Origin: Microbacterium horticulturae | GTDB lineage: Bacteria > Actinomycetota > Actinomycetes > Actinomycetales > Microbacteriaceae | Assembly: GCF_029094505.1 (NCBI RefSeq) | Contig: NZ_CP119108.1 | Coordinates: 1,922,001-1,986,000 of the forward strand | Direction of reading: 5' to 3' | DNA: 64,000 nt | In this document: piece by piece, positions 1 to 9,888 of the stretch | Layout of the letters: each line of letters starts with the position of its first letter | How positions within the stretch are numbered: position 1 is the stretch's first letter | Position numbers and translations under genes: made by a program | The notes under the pieces: generated by a model | Seen by the model: only the letters and a program-made list of their open reading frames with translations | Databases searched by the model: none | Told to the model about the DNA's origin: nothing

Positions 1-119
1 CGCTCGAGATGTCCGCAGCGCAACGCGCGGGGATCCACGGGGTGGACGAGTTCGTCACCATCGACGCGCTCGAGCGCGGGGAGCGATTCCACCGCGCGCT
101 CATCCAGCAGTTAGAGTGA
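1..119 (+). CDS. C-terminal end of an unidentified protein (5' truncated)
   Basis: Only the last 38 codons lie in the window. The frame beginning at base 3 stays open to a TGA at 117-119 and ends in residues RFHRALIQQLE. It is accepted as coding because the frame is continuous to the window edge, its codons are GC-rich at position 3, and the next gene follows closely in the same direction. Too little is present to name a family and I do not recognise the tail. Confidence 0.5.
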   Translation, partial: LEMSAAQRAGIHGVDEFVTIDALERGERFHRALIQQLE

Positions 120-154
120 TCCCACCCGAATCACCTGCTTGCGAAGGAGCACGC

Positions 155-1612
155 ATGACGCGCACTGTCGCGCCCTCCCCCCGCGTCACACTCGGCACCC
201 TCGCCGGCGTCGTCGGCTTCCTCGCCTTCGTCGAATTCACCAGCGGCGTGATCCAGGGCTACTACACGCCCATGCTCACCGACATCGCCCGGCATCTGCA
301 TATCGCGGATGCCGATGTGAACTGGCTCGAGGGCACGCAGCTGATGCTGTCGGCGCTCGTCGTGCCGGCCTTCGCGAAGCTCGGCGACATGATCGGCCAC
401 AAGCGGATGCTTCTCATCTCGACGGCTGTCACAGCCGCGGCATCCCTCGTTCTGCCGTTCACCGACTCGTTCGCGGTGTTCCTCGCCGGCTGGGCGCTCA
501 TGGGGTTCTACGTCGTCTGGCTGCCGCTGGAGATCGCCCTGATCTGGTCGCGCGCCCGCCGGATGGAAGGCCGGTCGACGATCACCGCGCGGGCGTCGGG
601 GATGCTGGTGGCCGCGCTCGAATCCGGCGCGATCATCGGCGCCCTCGTCGGTGGTGCCCTCATCGACGCGCTGCCGCTGTGGATGGTGCTGCTGGTGCCG
701 AGCATCATGATCGTCGTGTGCTTCTTCGTGGTCCTCGTCGGCGTGCGGGAGTCGCCAGAGCCGACCGGTGGCACCTTCGACACCGTCGGCGTCGTGCTCG
801 TCTCACTGGCCCTCATCGCATTCACCGGCGGCCTCAGCCTGCTGCGGTTGAACGGACCCGCCGACCCCCTGTCGTGGCTGGTCACCGTGCTCGGCGTCGT
901 GCTGCTCGTGCCGTTCGTGCTCTGGGAGCTGCGCTGCGCCGACCCGCTGATCGACGTGCGCATGTTCCGCTCCCCCGCGCTGGGCCCCGTCTTTCTCACG
1001 GCGGGACTGTTCGGTGTCAGCGTGCTGGGTGCCCAGGCGCCGCTGTCGACGTTCGCGCGCACTGATCCGAGCGTGTACGGCTACGGCCTCGGGACCACGG
1101 GGTTCGCGACCTCGCTCATCATCGGCGTGTATCTCGTCGCGATGATCGTCGGCGCCTTGCTCTACCCGCTGGTAGCCCGCGCGATCACGCCGCGGATGAC
1201 GCTCGTGGGTGCCGCGCTGCTGGTGGGCGTCGGATTCCTCCTGTTCCTCCCGCTGCACAGCAGCTACGCGCAGGTCATCACGAACATGCTCATCGTCGGT
1301 GTGGGCTCGGGCGCGCTGGTCGCGGCTCTGCCGGCGGCCGCGGCGTCGGCCGCTCCGCCCACGCAGACCGGCGTCGCCACGGGACTCACGAACTCCGTCA
1401 AGACCGTCGGCGGCGCCATCGCGTCATGCGTATTCGGTATCGCCCTGCTCAACCACGCAGCGGGCGCCGGGGCGACCGCCGGATCGTTCGCCGGCTACGT
1501 GACGGTGTGGGTCGTGTGCGGCCTCACCGCTCTGGTTGCGGCCGTCCTGCTGCTGTTCGTGCCGAAGCAGGCCTTCAGCGATCGCACGGCCGAGCCTGCG
1601 GCCCTCACCTGA
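155..1612 (+). CDS. MFS transporter, probably 14-TM DHA2-type drug/metabolite exporter
   Basis: Polytopic inner-membrane protein of 485 residues, predicted proton-driven exporter. Hydrophobic segments run through the whole chain and the loop after the second segment carries the MFS motif A-like signature KLGDMIGHKR (about residues 77-86). The long central hydrophobic stretch (about 200-280) fits the 14-segment DHA2 architecture better than 12 segments. The ATG at 155 is chosen because GAAGGAG (142-148) lies 6 bases upstream; a GTG at 116 in the same frame would overlap the preceding gene. No regulator is adjacent, so the substrate cannot be inferred. Confidence 0.82.
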   Translation: MTRTVAPSPRVTLGTLAGVVGFLAFVEFTSGVIQGYYTPMLTDIARHLHIADADVNWLEGTQLMLSALVVPAFAKLGDMIGHKRMLLISTAVTAAASLVLPFTDSFAVFLAGWALMGFYVVWLPLEIALIWSRARRMEGRSTITARASGMLVAALESGAIIGALVGGALIDALPLWMVLLVPSIMIVVCFFVVLVGVRESPEPTGGTFDTVGVVLVSLALIAFTGGLSLLRLNGPADPLSWLVTVLGVVLLVPFVLWELRCADPLIDVRMFRSPALGPVFLTAGLFGVSVLGAQAPLSTFARTDPSVYGYGLGTTGFATSLIIGVYLVAMIVGALLYPLVARAITPRMTLVGAALLVGVGFLLFLPLHSSYAQVITNMLIVGVGSGALVAALPAAAASAAPPTQTGVATGLTNSVKTVGGAIASCVFGIALLNHAAGAGATAGSFAGYVTVWVVCGLTALVAAVLLLFVPKQAFSDRTAEPAALT

Positions 1613-1624
1613 CGGCCTCGACCG

Positions 1625-2101
1625 TTACTCGCCCAGTCTGTTGCGGCTCCGCATGGCGCGCTCGGCCTCGCGCTTGTCCTGCCGCTCGCGAAGCGTCTGA
1701 CGCTTGTCGAACTCGCGCTTGCCCTTGGCCACCGCGATCTCGACCTTCGCGCGACCGTCGGAGAAGTAGAGCTTCAGCGGCACGAGCGTGTACCCGCCGG
1801 CGGAGACAGCGTGCGACAGGCGCACGATCTCCTCCTTGTGCAGCAGCAGCTTGCGCACGCGCTTGGCCGCGTGGTTCGTCCAGTTGCCCTGCAGGTACTG
1901 CGGGATGTTCACGGCGTCGAGGAACGCCTCGCCGTCTTTGATGTAGGCGTAGCCGTCGCTGAGATTCGCGCGACCCTCGCGCAGCGACTTCACCTCGGTG
2001 CCGGTCAGGACCAGCCCTGCCTCATACGTCTTCTCGATGAGGTAGTCGTGACGCGCGCGACGGTTGGTCGCGACGACCTTCTCGCCGCGTTCCTTGGGCA
2101 T
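1625..2101 (-). CDS. smpB: SsrA-binding protein SmpB
   Basis: Binds tmRNA and carries it to stalled ribosomes for trans-translation. The 158-residue product has the family's usual length, opening with MPKERGEKVVATNRRARHDY, the beta-barrel core (TGTEVKSLREGRANLSDGYA, about 33-52) and the basic C-terminal tail (about 127-153) that acts as a codon-anticodon mimic in the decoding centre. The start at 2101 is preceded by a GGGAGA ribosome site and matches the family N-terminus; the frame extends 19 codons further upstream without similarity. It is the last gene of the minus-strand run prfB-ftsE-ftsX-smpB, an order shared with mycobacteria. The tmRNA gene is not in the window. Confidence 0.97.
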   Translation of the reverse strand: MPKERGEKVVATNRRARHDYLIEKTYEAGLVLTGTEVKSLREGRANLSDGYAYIKDGEAFLDAVNIPQYLQGNWTNHAAKRVRKLLLHKEEIVRLSHAVSAGGYTLVPLKLYFSDGRAKVEIAVAKGKREFDKRQTLRERQDKREAERAMRSRNRLGE

Positions 2102-2171
2102 GGGTCTCTCCCGCTGTGGATGGTGATGGATGCCGCAGCCGTGGTGGCGGCAGCCCATCAGTGTATCGCAG

Positions 2172-3082
2172 CTACGCGCGCAGCCAACGCCGGATGGCGA
2201 ACCCGGCCGACACCGCCGCCAGGATCACACCCAGACCGATGAGCACCGGGACGACGTAGGCGACGTCGCCCATGCCCACCCACGTGGTGATGAAGTCGAC
2301 TCGGCTGCGCAGGTAGCCGTTGACGCCGAACTTGACGCCCGCCCAGATCGCCAGCCCCGACAGCACCGACCCGATCAGGGCGGCCAAGACACCCTCGAGG
2401 ATGAACGGCGTCTGGATGAACCCGTTCGAGGCTCCCACCAGCCGCATGATCCGCAGCTCTCTTCGGCGCGCGAACGCCGACAGGCGGATCGTGGTCGCGA
2501 TCAGCAATACGGCGGCGATGAGCATCAGCACGGCGATGCCGACGGCGATGTACGTCGAGACGGTCAGCGCCGTGAAAAGGGGCTGGAGCAGCTTCATCTG
2601 GTCTTGGACGCCCTCCACGCCCTTCTTTCCGTTGAACGCTTCGGTGATCACCTCCGAGTTCTGCGGATCGACGAGGTTGATGTAGAAGCTCGCACCGAAT
2701 TGGTCGGGGCTCAAGATGTCTTTGTAGTCCTCGCCGAGCAGCTTGAGCGCGTTCTCGTACGCCTGCTTGGGGGTCTCGAAGCGGTACTTCGCGATGAGCG
2801 GCTTCAGCCCGTCACCGTCGAGTTGCGATTTGACGGCTTCGATCTGCTTGTCGCTGGCCGCCCCCTTGTCGCAGGTCGCCTCGCGCGCGCCGTCGACGCA
2901 CATCGACACCTGCACCTGCGCGCGCCCCGTCCAGAAGTCGCGCATCGTGCCGATCTGCGCCTGCATCAGGATCGCCGCACCCACGAAGGTGAGCGAGACG
3001 AACGTGACCAGCACTATCGAGATGATCATGGATGCGTTGCGCCGCAGGCCGTTCAGGGCCTCGCGGATCACCAGGCTGCCCC

Positions 3083-3086
<4 letters not shown>
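2172..3086 (-). CDS. ftsX: Cell-division ABC transporter permease FtsX
   Basis: Membrane half of FtsEX, which transmits ATP hydrolysis by FtsE to periplasmic peptidoglycan hydrolases at the septum. At 304 residues it has the normal size: one TM segment near residues 20-43, an extracellular domain (about 44-170) with a Cys pair ([11 protein letters not shown]), then three further TM segments (about 172-200, 222-250, 272-298). Its ATG overlaps the ftsE stop (ATGA at 3083-3086), so the two are translationally coupled. Dedicated hydrolase partners such as RipC-like proteins are not visible nearby. Confidence 0.96.
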
Positions 3087-4096
<1,010 letters not shown>

Positions 4097-4157
4097 GGCT
4101 CAACGAGCCTAAGCGGCGCGGGCCCGATCTCTGGGAGCGACACCGCCGCGGCGTGGA

Positions 4158-5267
4158 TCACTCGTCGTTCTTACGCTTGCGCCACCGAATGCCCGACGAG
4201 ATGAATCCGTCGAGGTCGCCGTCGAAGACGGCCTGGGGGTTGTTGACCTCGTAGTCGGTGCGCAGGTCCTTGACCATCTGATACGGCGCGAGCACGTACG
4301 ACCGCATCTGGTCGCCCCAGCTGGCGGTGATGTTGCCGGCCAGCTCCTTCTTCGTCGCGGCCTCCTGCTCCTTCTGCAGCAGCAGCAGGCGCGACTGCAG
4401 CACGCGGAGGGCGGCGGCGCGGTTCTGGATCTGCGACTTCTCGTTCTGCATCGAGACGACGATGCCGGTCGGCAGGTGGGTGATGCGCACCGCGGAGTCG
4501 GTCGTGTTGACGGACTGACCACCCGGACCGGAGGAGCGGAACACGTCGACGCGGATGTCGGCCTCGGGGATCTCGACCTCGGTGGCCTCTTCCATGAGCG
4601 GGATCACCTCGACGGCGGCGAACGAGGTCTGCCGCTTGCCTGCCGAGTTGAACGGGCTCATCCGCACCAGTCGGTGCGTGCCGGCCTCGACGCTGAGCGT
4701 GCCGAAGGCGTAGGGCGCGTCGACCTCGAACGTGGCGGACTTGATGCCGGCCTCTTCGGCGTAAGACGTGTCCATCACGGTGACGGGGTACTTGTTGTGC
4801 TCGGCCCAGCGCAGATACATGCGCAACAGCATGTCGGCGAAGTCCGCGGCATCCACCCCGCCGGCGCCGGCGCGGATGGTCACCACCGCAGGACGCTCAT
4901 CGAACTCGCCGTCCAGCAGCGTCTGCACCTCGAGCTGACCGATGACGTCTTCGAGCGACTTCAGCTCGGCTCGCGCCTCGGCCACCGAGTCCTCGTCCTC
5001 CATCTCGTTGGCCAGCTCGACGAGCACCTCGAGGTCGTCAAGGCGACGCTCGATCTCGTTGACGCGAGCGAGTTCGGACTGTCGGTGACTGAGCGAGCTC
5101 GTCACCTTCTGGGCCTTCTCGGGGTCGTCCCAGAGGTCGGGGACGCCGGCCTCCTCGCTCAGGCGCTCGATCTCTGCCCGCAGCGCAGGCACGTCGACCA
5201 CCGCCTGGATGTCGGCGAAGGTGGAACGCAGGGCCTGGATGTCGGCAGACAGATCGAGTTCGAGCAT
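4158..5267 (-). CDS. prfB: Peptide chain release factor 2
   Basis: Recognises UGA and UAA stop codons and triggers peptide release. The 369-residue product has the SPF codon-recognition tripeptide (204-206) and GGQ (249-251) within [12 protein letters not shown]. There is no in-frame stop near codon 25, so the programmed +1 frameshift of E. coli prfB is absent; the frame is continuous, as is usual in actinobacteria. A ribosome site (TGGAG) sits 4 bases 5' of the ATG. The start codon shares two bases with the ATG of the divergent MFS gene. First gene of the prfB-ftsE-ftsX-smpB run. Confidence 0.97.
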   Translation of the reverse strand: MLELDLSADIQALRSTFADIQAVVDVPALRAEIERLSEEAGVPDLWDDPEKAQKVTSSLSHRQSELARVNEIERRLDDLEVLVELANEMEDEDSVAEARAELKSLEDVIGQLEVQTLLDGEFDERPAVVTIRAGAGGVDAADFADMLLRMYLRWAEHNKYPVTVMDTSYAEEAGIKSATFEVDAPYAFGTLSVEAGTHRLVRMSPFNSAGKRQTSFAAVEVIPLMEEATEVEIPEADIRVDVFRSSGPGGQSVNTTDSAVRITHLPTGIVVSMQNEKSQIQNRAAALRVLQSRLLLLQKEQEAATKKELAGNITASWGDQMRSYVLAPYQMVKDLRTDYEVNNPQAVFDGDLDGFISSGIRWRKRKNDE

Positions 5268-6576
5268 GACACTCCAGACTAACGTGGATGCGGTGACCGC
5301 CGTTCCCCCTCCCCTGCGCGTCGGGACCGTCCTGTGGCGTTTCGGCCCGATGATCTACGGCCCGACCCTTCTCTTCTCGATCGGCGAAGGCGCCGTCGTG
5401 CCCCTGATCCCGGTGATCGCGGCGCATCTGGGCGCGGGCGTCGCTCTGGCTGCCCTCGTCTCATCGGCGCTCGTCGTCGGGCAGCTGTGCGGCAATCTGC
5501 CCGCCGGCTGGGCGGTCGCGCGGATCGGCGAACGGGCGACGATGGCGATCGGCGGCTGCTTCGGCATCGCCGCCACGATCGGGCTGATCGCCGCTCCCAA
5601 CCTCGTGACACTCACGATCGCGGTGTTCGTGCTCGGGTTCTGCGCGGCCGTGTTCGGTCTGGCGCGACACGCGTTCATGACGACGCGCATCCCGCTGTCG
5701 TTCCGTGCCCGGGCACTGTCGATGCTGGGCGGCTCGTTCCGTCTCGGCGTGTTCATCGGCCCCTTCGTCGCCGCGGGCCTGCTCGGCATCTTCGGTGACG
5801 CGCACGCCGCTATCTGGTTCGCGCTCATCTGCCTCATCGGCGTCGTGCTGCTCGTGCTGCTGGGGCCGGATCCGGAGAAGGATGCCGCAGCCGCCCTCGC
5901 GCGCACCGAGGGCTCTCCGGCGCTCGAAGAAGACACCGGCGAGGCCATCACCGGACCGGTGCGCGTCCACGAGGCGTCCACCGGCGTGTTCCGCACGATG
6001 GGGCGCCATCGCGAGGTGCTCCTGCGGCTGGGCGTCGCGGCGGCCATGCTCGCGGCTGTGCGCTCGGCGCGCCAGGTCGTGCTGCCGCTTTGGGGCGTCT
6101 CGATCGGGCTCGACGCCCAGACCATCTCGTTGGTCGTCGGCATCTCGGGAGCCCTCGACTTCGCGCTCTTCTACGCGTCGGGTCAGGTCATGGACCGCTT
6201 CGGCAGGCTGTGGGCGGCGCTGCCGGCGATGCTGCTGATGGGTGCGGGCTTCGTCGCGCTGGCGTTCACGCACGACACGCCCGAGGCCGCGATGTGGTTC
6301 GCCCTGTTCGCCGCGGTGCTCGGCGTGGGCAACGGGATGTCCAGCGGCATCCTGATGACTCTCGGCGCCGATCTCGCCCCGCAGTCCGACCCCGCGGCGT
6401 TCCTCGGATCGTGGCGCACCCTGACTGATGCCGGCGGTGCCGCGGCGCCTCTGCTCGTCTCGGCGCTCACGGCTCTGGTCTCGCTGTCGCTGGCCACCGG
6501 CGTCATGGGGGCGGTCGGCGTACTGGGAGCGCTCGCCTTCGTGCGCTGGATCCCCCGGTACGTGCCGAGGACCTGA
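5266..6576 (+). CDS. MFS transporter (12-TM type)
   Basis: Polytopic membrane protein of up to 436 residues with two six-helix halves separated by a soluble loop (about 210-245). The first hydrophobic segment begins around residue 22. It resembles 12-TM major facilitator proteins of the sugar/drug-efflux kind, but no substrate motif is recognisable. The start is uncertain: the ATG at 5266 overlaps the prfB start codon and has no ribosome site. In-frame GTGs at 5284 and 5293 are alternatives; the latter lies 7 bases after a TAACGT box and could be a leaderless start. It is separated from the Tad genes by 18 bases and convergent with them. Confidence 0.8.
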   Translation: MTLQTNVDAVTAVPPPLRVGTVLWRFGPMIYGPTLLFSIGEGAVVPLIPVIAAHLGAGVALAALVSSALVVGQLCGNLPAGWAVARIGERATMAIGGCFGIAATIGLIAAPNLVTLTIAVFVLGFCAAVFGLARHAFMTTRIPLSFRARALSMLGGSFRLGVFIGPFVAAGLLGIFGDAHAAIWFALICLIGVVLLVLLGPDPEKDAAAALARTEGSPALEEDTGEAITGPVRVHEASTGVFRTMGRHREVLLRLGVAAAMLAAVRSARQVVLPLWGVSIGLDAQTISLVVGISGALDFALFYASGQVMDRFGRLWAALPAMLLMGAGFVALAFTHDTPEAAMWFALFAAVLGVGNGMSSGILMTLGADLAPQSDPAAFLGSWRTLTDAGGAAAPLLVSALTALVSLSLATGVMGAVGVLGALAFVRWIPRYVPRT

Positions 6577-6594
6577 CGCACGCGCGGCCGGACG

Positions 6595-7086
6595 TCAGTC
6601 GAGGGCGGTGCGGCTGGTCGCCGTCGCCGTGAGGGTGATGCCCTGCGGCACGAACACCGTGAGCACGGGTGGATGCCACGCGTCGCGCACCTGCACCCGG
6701 GCGGAGGTGCCGTCGGGGGTGTCGGCCGCGACCAGGACCGCGCCGCCGCCGACATCGGCGATCAGCGACGCCGCCTGGGCACGCACCCCGTCTGCGGTCA
6801 GGTGGGCCGCGGCGCTGTCGTCGCCGACGGCCGAGATGACGTAGCCGTCCGCACCGGCGAGAGCCGCGGCATCCGCGAGCGCGTCCAGCCGCTTCTGCGT
6901 GAGGTAGAGCGACGTCGCATCGGTGCACACGAGGATGACGATCAGAGCGATCATGGCGTACCCGATCACCAGAGGCAGGATGCTGCCCTCGTCGTCGTTC
7001 TCGTCTGACGTGCGTGCACTCAGTACGCGGAACCACTCGAGCAGACCTCTCCTCGACGTCGCCGGCCCCGATCCGTGCACGGTCAT
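6595..7086 (-). CDS. TadG-like Flp pilus assembly protein (Tad locus)
   Basis: 163 residues. A hydrophilic N-terminus (1-32, ending in acidic DENDDEG) precedes one hydrophobic segment (SILPLVIGYAMIALIVILV) and the TadG/TadE-family feature LTQKRLDALADAAALAGAD, typical of pseudopilin-like minor proteins. The remainder is a small extracellular domain. Its ATG overlaps the stop of the upstream TadE-like gene (ATGA, 7083-7086). It is the last gene of the Tad operon. In actinobacteria this position is often occupied by the protein called the helicase/secretion-neighbourhood TadE-like protein; I cannot tell these two labels apart from sequence alone. Confidence 0.75.
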   Translation of the reverse strand: MTVHGSGPATSRRGLLEWFRVLSARTSDENDDEGSILPLVIGYAMIALIVILVCTDATSLYLTQKRLDALADAAALAGADGYVISAVGDDSAAAHLTADGVRAQAASLIADVGGGAVLVAADTPDGTSARVQVRDAWHPPVLTVFVPQGITLTATATSRTALD

Positions 7087-7532
7087 CCGTCGCCCCAGAC
7101 GCGTGAGATCTTCGCGGCCGCGGACGCCGACACCGGGACGCTGGCAAGCCGGTCGATGCCGAGCACTGCGGGTGCCAGCGGGAGCGACGCGCGCGTGGCG
7201 ATCGTGACGACGAGGGTCGCCCCGGCGCGCGGGCACTCGCCGGCCGGCCGACAGGTCATCGCCACATCGAGTCGATCCGGGTGGATGCCGTACTCATCGG
7301 CGATCGCCCGGGCGACGGCGTCGGCGCGCTGGCGCGCGGTGTCGGCGTCCGGTGCCGTGGCCACCGCCCGCGCTATATGGCGGGCGCCCGATTCGACCCC
7401 CAGCGACTGCTCCTGGATGATCCCCAGCGCAACGACCAGGTAGACGAGCGGCACCAGAAGGATGAGCCCGCCCAAGATGAACTCGAGCGGTGCATTGCCG
7501 TCGTCGTCACTCCAAACTCTCCGCCGGAGCAT
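7083..7532 (-). CDS. TadE-like minor pilin (second TadE/TadF-type protein)
   Basis: 149 residues. Short charged N-terminus with the TadE-type motif DDDGNAPLEF followed by a single TM segment (about 18-38) and an extracellular domain with a Cys pair (TCRPAGEC) that may form a disulfide. TadE and TadF proteins are processed pseudopilins needed for Flp pilus biogenesis. The ATG lies 26 bases inside the preceding tadE gene, so translation is probably coupled, and the stop overlaps the start of the following gene. Confidence 0.75.
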   Translation of the reverse strand: MLRRRVWSDDDGNAPLEFILGGLILLVPLVYLVVALGIIQEQSLGVESGARHIARAVATAPDADTARQRADAVARAIADEYGIHPDRLDVAMTCRPAGECPRAGATLVVTIATRASLPLAPAVLGIDRLASVPVSASAAAKISRVWGDG

Positions 7533-7902
7533 CGGCGCTCACCTCCCACGCCCCGGGAGCGCCGAGGAGCCCCATCACCGGAATCGGCGTGCGCACGGTC
7601 ACTGTCACCGTGCGCTGGCCGCCCACCGAGGTCACCGTGGCCTCCACCTGCCGCGCGTAGGACGCGCCGATGGCACGCGTGATCAGCTCTCTCGTGCGCT
7701 TCTCCCCATCTGTCAGCGACGTGTCGGCGAGTGCAGCCCGATACGCGCCCTCCACCGCCGCGTCGTGCACGACATTGCGCACGTACACCCCGAGGCCGAG
7801 TTGGAGCACGCCGAGGGTGAGTACCGTCAGCAGCGTGCCGACGAGGATGAACTCGACGGGTGCGGACCCGCGGTCGTCGCCGGACAGAGGTCGACGGCGC
7901 AC
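7507..7902 (-). CDS. TadE-family pilus assembly protein
   Basis: 131 residues from a GTG that begins one base after the pilin stop codon. The sequence DDRGSAPVEFILVGTLL is the canonical TadE start: an acidic turn, a Glu five residues into the hydrophobic helix, then a 20-residue TM segment. The extracellular part has no cysteine. An in-frame upstream extension would overlap the pilin gene and shows no family similarity, so the GTG is preferred. Minor pilin role inferred from family and from position between the pilin and the other TadE-like genes. Confidence 0.8.
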   Translation of the reverse strand: MRRRPLSGDDRGSAPVEFILVGTLLTVLTLGVLQLGLGVYVRNVVHDAAVEGAYRAALADTSLTDGEKRTRELITRAIGASYARQVEATVTSVGGQRTVTVTVRTPIPVMGLLGAPGAWEVSADAPAESLE

Positions 7903-7903
7903 G

Positions 7904-8098
7904 CTACAGACCGGAGACCTTCGATATCGCCTGCTCGAACAGGTCGGCGAGCGCGGGGCCGGCGAGCGCCCAGATAGCGACGACAAGTCCGGCGGTCATC
8001 AGCGTCACCAATACCCAGCCAGGGACGTCTCCGCGGTCTTCCCGGGGGACGAATGCCAGCGTCGCGCGCACCCGCAGGCGGCTCCACAACTCGCGCAT
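7904..8098 (-). CDS. Small Flp-type pilin (DUF4244-like)
   Basis: 64 residues with a strong ribosome site (AAGGAG) upstream of the ATG. A basic N-terminus of ~25 residues ends in REDRGD and is followed by a single hydrophobic helix (about 29-52) and a short amphipathic tail, the layout of actinobacterial Flp pilins. Position directly after tadC supports this role. The usual pilin cleavage signature, Gly followed by a hydrophobic stretch with Glu-Tyr at +5/+6, is not present; the sequence after Gly reads DVPGWV. It may therefore be processed differently or be a divergent family. Confidence 0.7.
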   Translation of the reverse strand: MRELWSRLRVRATLAFVPREDRGDVPGWVLVTLMTAGLVVAIWALAGPALADLFEQAISKVSGL

Positions 8099-8116
8099 GG
8101 TTTTCTCTCCTTCGTT

Positions 8117-9037
8117 TCATCCGATCCCGAGGCGCAGCATGAACACGCCCGGAAAAATCGCGAACAGCACCGATATGGGAAGGATCAGGAACACGAGGGG
8201 CAGCATCATCTTGATCTCGTTGCGTCCCGCGCGCTCGATCAGAGTCTGCTTCGCATCCTCACGGGCGTCGGCCGCCTGTGCTTGCAGCACTTGTGCCAGC
8301 GGTGCCCCTCGGTCCAGCGCCGCAGCGATGTGGTCCACCGACCGGTTCAGACACGGCACATCCAACTCGTGCGCGAACGCGGTCAGAGCCTCTGCCAGCG
8401 ACGACCCCGTGCCGACGGCCAGCACCACATCGCGCAGCTCACTCGTGAGCTCACCGCCTTCGAGTCTTCCGACCCTGCGCAGCGAGTCGAGAATGCCCTC
8501 TCCTGCCGACAGGCACAGCGCAAGGAACTCCAAGACGGTCGGCAGCTCCTCCTCGATGCGCGAGACCCGCGCACGCGCAGCCTGTGTGAGCAGCAGATCG
8601 CAGGCGGCCAGGCCCGCCAATCCGGCAAGTGCGGGCAGGAGCACGGCTGCAACCGGCGGTCGGCCGGTGAGTACCACGAGAACACCGGCCAGCGCGCCGA
8701 CGACGACCCCACCCAAGCCCCAGACAAGCTGGCGTGTCCGGAACGAGGTCACCCCCTCGCGACCGCCGCTGCGGCCTGCCTGCCGCAGACGACGAGACAC
8801 GGCATCCGATCCCGACAGCATCCGGTCCCATCGCGCCCGTATTCGCGTCGACCAGGTCGGCGGTGTGGCGAGGGGCGTGAGCCCCTGAGGGTCGGAGACG
8901 TCGCGGATGTACGGCGCGATGCGCTGCTCGAGTCCCACTGCGCCCCAGCGAGGCGTGAGCAGCAGAAGAAGCCAGGCGCCGGCGCCGAAGGCGGTCCCGG
9001 CGACCACAGCCATCGCGAGGTCTGTGATCGGGGTCAC
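8117..9037 (-). CDS. Type II secretion F-domain membrane protein (TadC-like)
   Basis: 306 residues from a GTG overlapping the tadB stop (GTGA, 9034-9037). N-terminal TM segment, a cytoplasmic stretch, two TM segments (about 110-150), a T2SSF domain (EEELPTVLEFLALCLSAGEG, then a helical bundle), and a final TM pair at the C-terminus. TadB and TadC form the inner-membrane platform on which the TadA ATPase acts. An ATG 8 codons downstream is an alternative start. Followed after 18 bases by the pilin gene. Confidence 0.88.
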   Translation of the reverse strand: MTPITDLAMAVVAGTAFGAGAWLLLLLTPRWGAVGLEQRIAPYIRDVSDPQGLTPLATPPTWSTRIRARWDRMLSGSDAVSRRLRQAGRSGGREGVTSFRTRQLVWGLGGVVVGALAGVLVVLTGRPPVAAVLLPALAGLAGLAACDLLLTQAARARVSRIEEELPTVLEFLALCLSAGEGILDSLRRVGRLEGGELTSELRDVVLAVGTGSSLAEALTAFAHELDVPCLNRSVDHIAAALDRGAPLAQVLQAQAADAREDAKQTLIERAGRNEIKMMLPLVFLILPISVLFAIFPGVFMLRLGIG

Positions 9038-9888
9038 CCGAACCACCGCCGCGGATCGGGCAGCCGGCCCAGTCGGATCATGAGGCGGTAGGCGATGAAC
9101 GACACCGCTGCCCCGGCGATGACGAGCGCGATGCCCTGGGGGCTGCTGTACGCCGCTGATCCTTCGGGGCGTGCGGCCAGCAGTGCCAGGACGACCCAGG
9201 GAGCGACGACGCCCAGTACCGCGGCGCTGCGCAGCCACGACTGACGGGCCTCGACCTCGGCTCGCAGCGTGGAGTCCGCCCGGACCGACGACCCCAGCGC
9301 CCGGAGAACAGGAACCAGTTCGGTCCCGCCGACCTGACGCGCCATCCGCAGCGTCTCGATGATGCGGTCGGCGACCGGGTCTGACAGCGTGGTCTTCAGG
9401 CGCACGGCGGCGGAGTCGAAGTGCCCCGAGGCGGCGATGTCGCGAGCGAACGCGGCGAACGCGGGCCGCAGCGCGGACGGCGCCGAGGACCCGAGCGACG
9501 ACACCGCATCGGGCAGCGACATCCCTGCCCGGACCGACGCGATGAGCAGATCGCAGACGTCGGGCCAGAGCCCACGTCGCGATCGCAGCAGCCGCATCCG
9601 CCGCGTCCGCAGCCAGAGGAACGGCGCCGTCGCACCGGCCACCCCGGCGAGCACGGCTACGACGGGCACGCCCAGCAGCAGCCACACGATCGCCGCGCTG
9701 GCCGCTGCCGCGAGCATCGCCGCGGTCACCGGTACCCGCACTGACACGTGCGCGTAGCCCGCCGCGTCCATGAGCCGCCCCAGTCCGCCGGGCGGTCGTT
9801 CCGCTCGTCGCTGCCCCGCGGGCCAGAGCCACGGGGCCAGAACGAGGAAGATGCCGGCGGCCAGCATCGCTCCGAGCAGGACCGTCAT
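9034..9888 (-). CDS. Type II secretion F-domain membrane protein (TadB-like)
   Basis: 284 residues. TM segments near 4-22, 55-75 and 78-94 precede a T2SSF domain (about 105-230: WPDVCDLLIASVRAGMSLPD onward), with two TM segments at the C-terminus. The ATG overlaps the stop of tadA (ATGA, 9885-9888). It works with TadC as the platform for pilus polymerisation. The domain is well conserved, but the TadB versus TadC names rest mostly on gene order. Confidence 0.88.
   Translation of the reverse strand: MTVLLGAMLAAGIFLVLAPWLWPAGQRRAERPPGGLGRLMDAAGYAHVSVRVPVTAAMLAAAASAAIVWLLLGVPVVAVLAGVAGATAPFLWLRTRRMRLLRSRRGLWPDVCDLLIASVRAGMSLPDAVSSLGSSAPSALRPAFAAFARDIAASGHFDSAAVRLKTTLSDPVADRIIETLRMARQVGGTELVPVLRALGSSVRADSTLRAEVEARQSWLRSAAVLGVVAPWVVLALLAARPEGSAAYSSPQGIALVIAGAAVSFIAYRLMIRLGRLPDPRRWFG

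Noticed and set aside
4158..5267. Programmed frameshift in prfB
   Set aside because: No in-frame stop near codon 25; the frame is continuous from start to stop.
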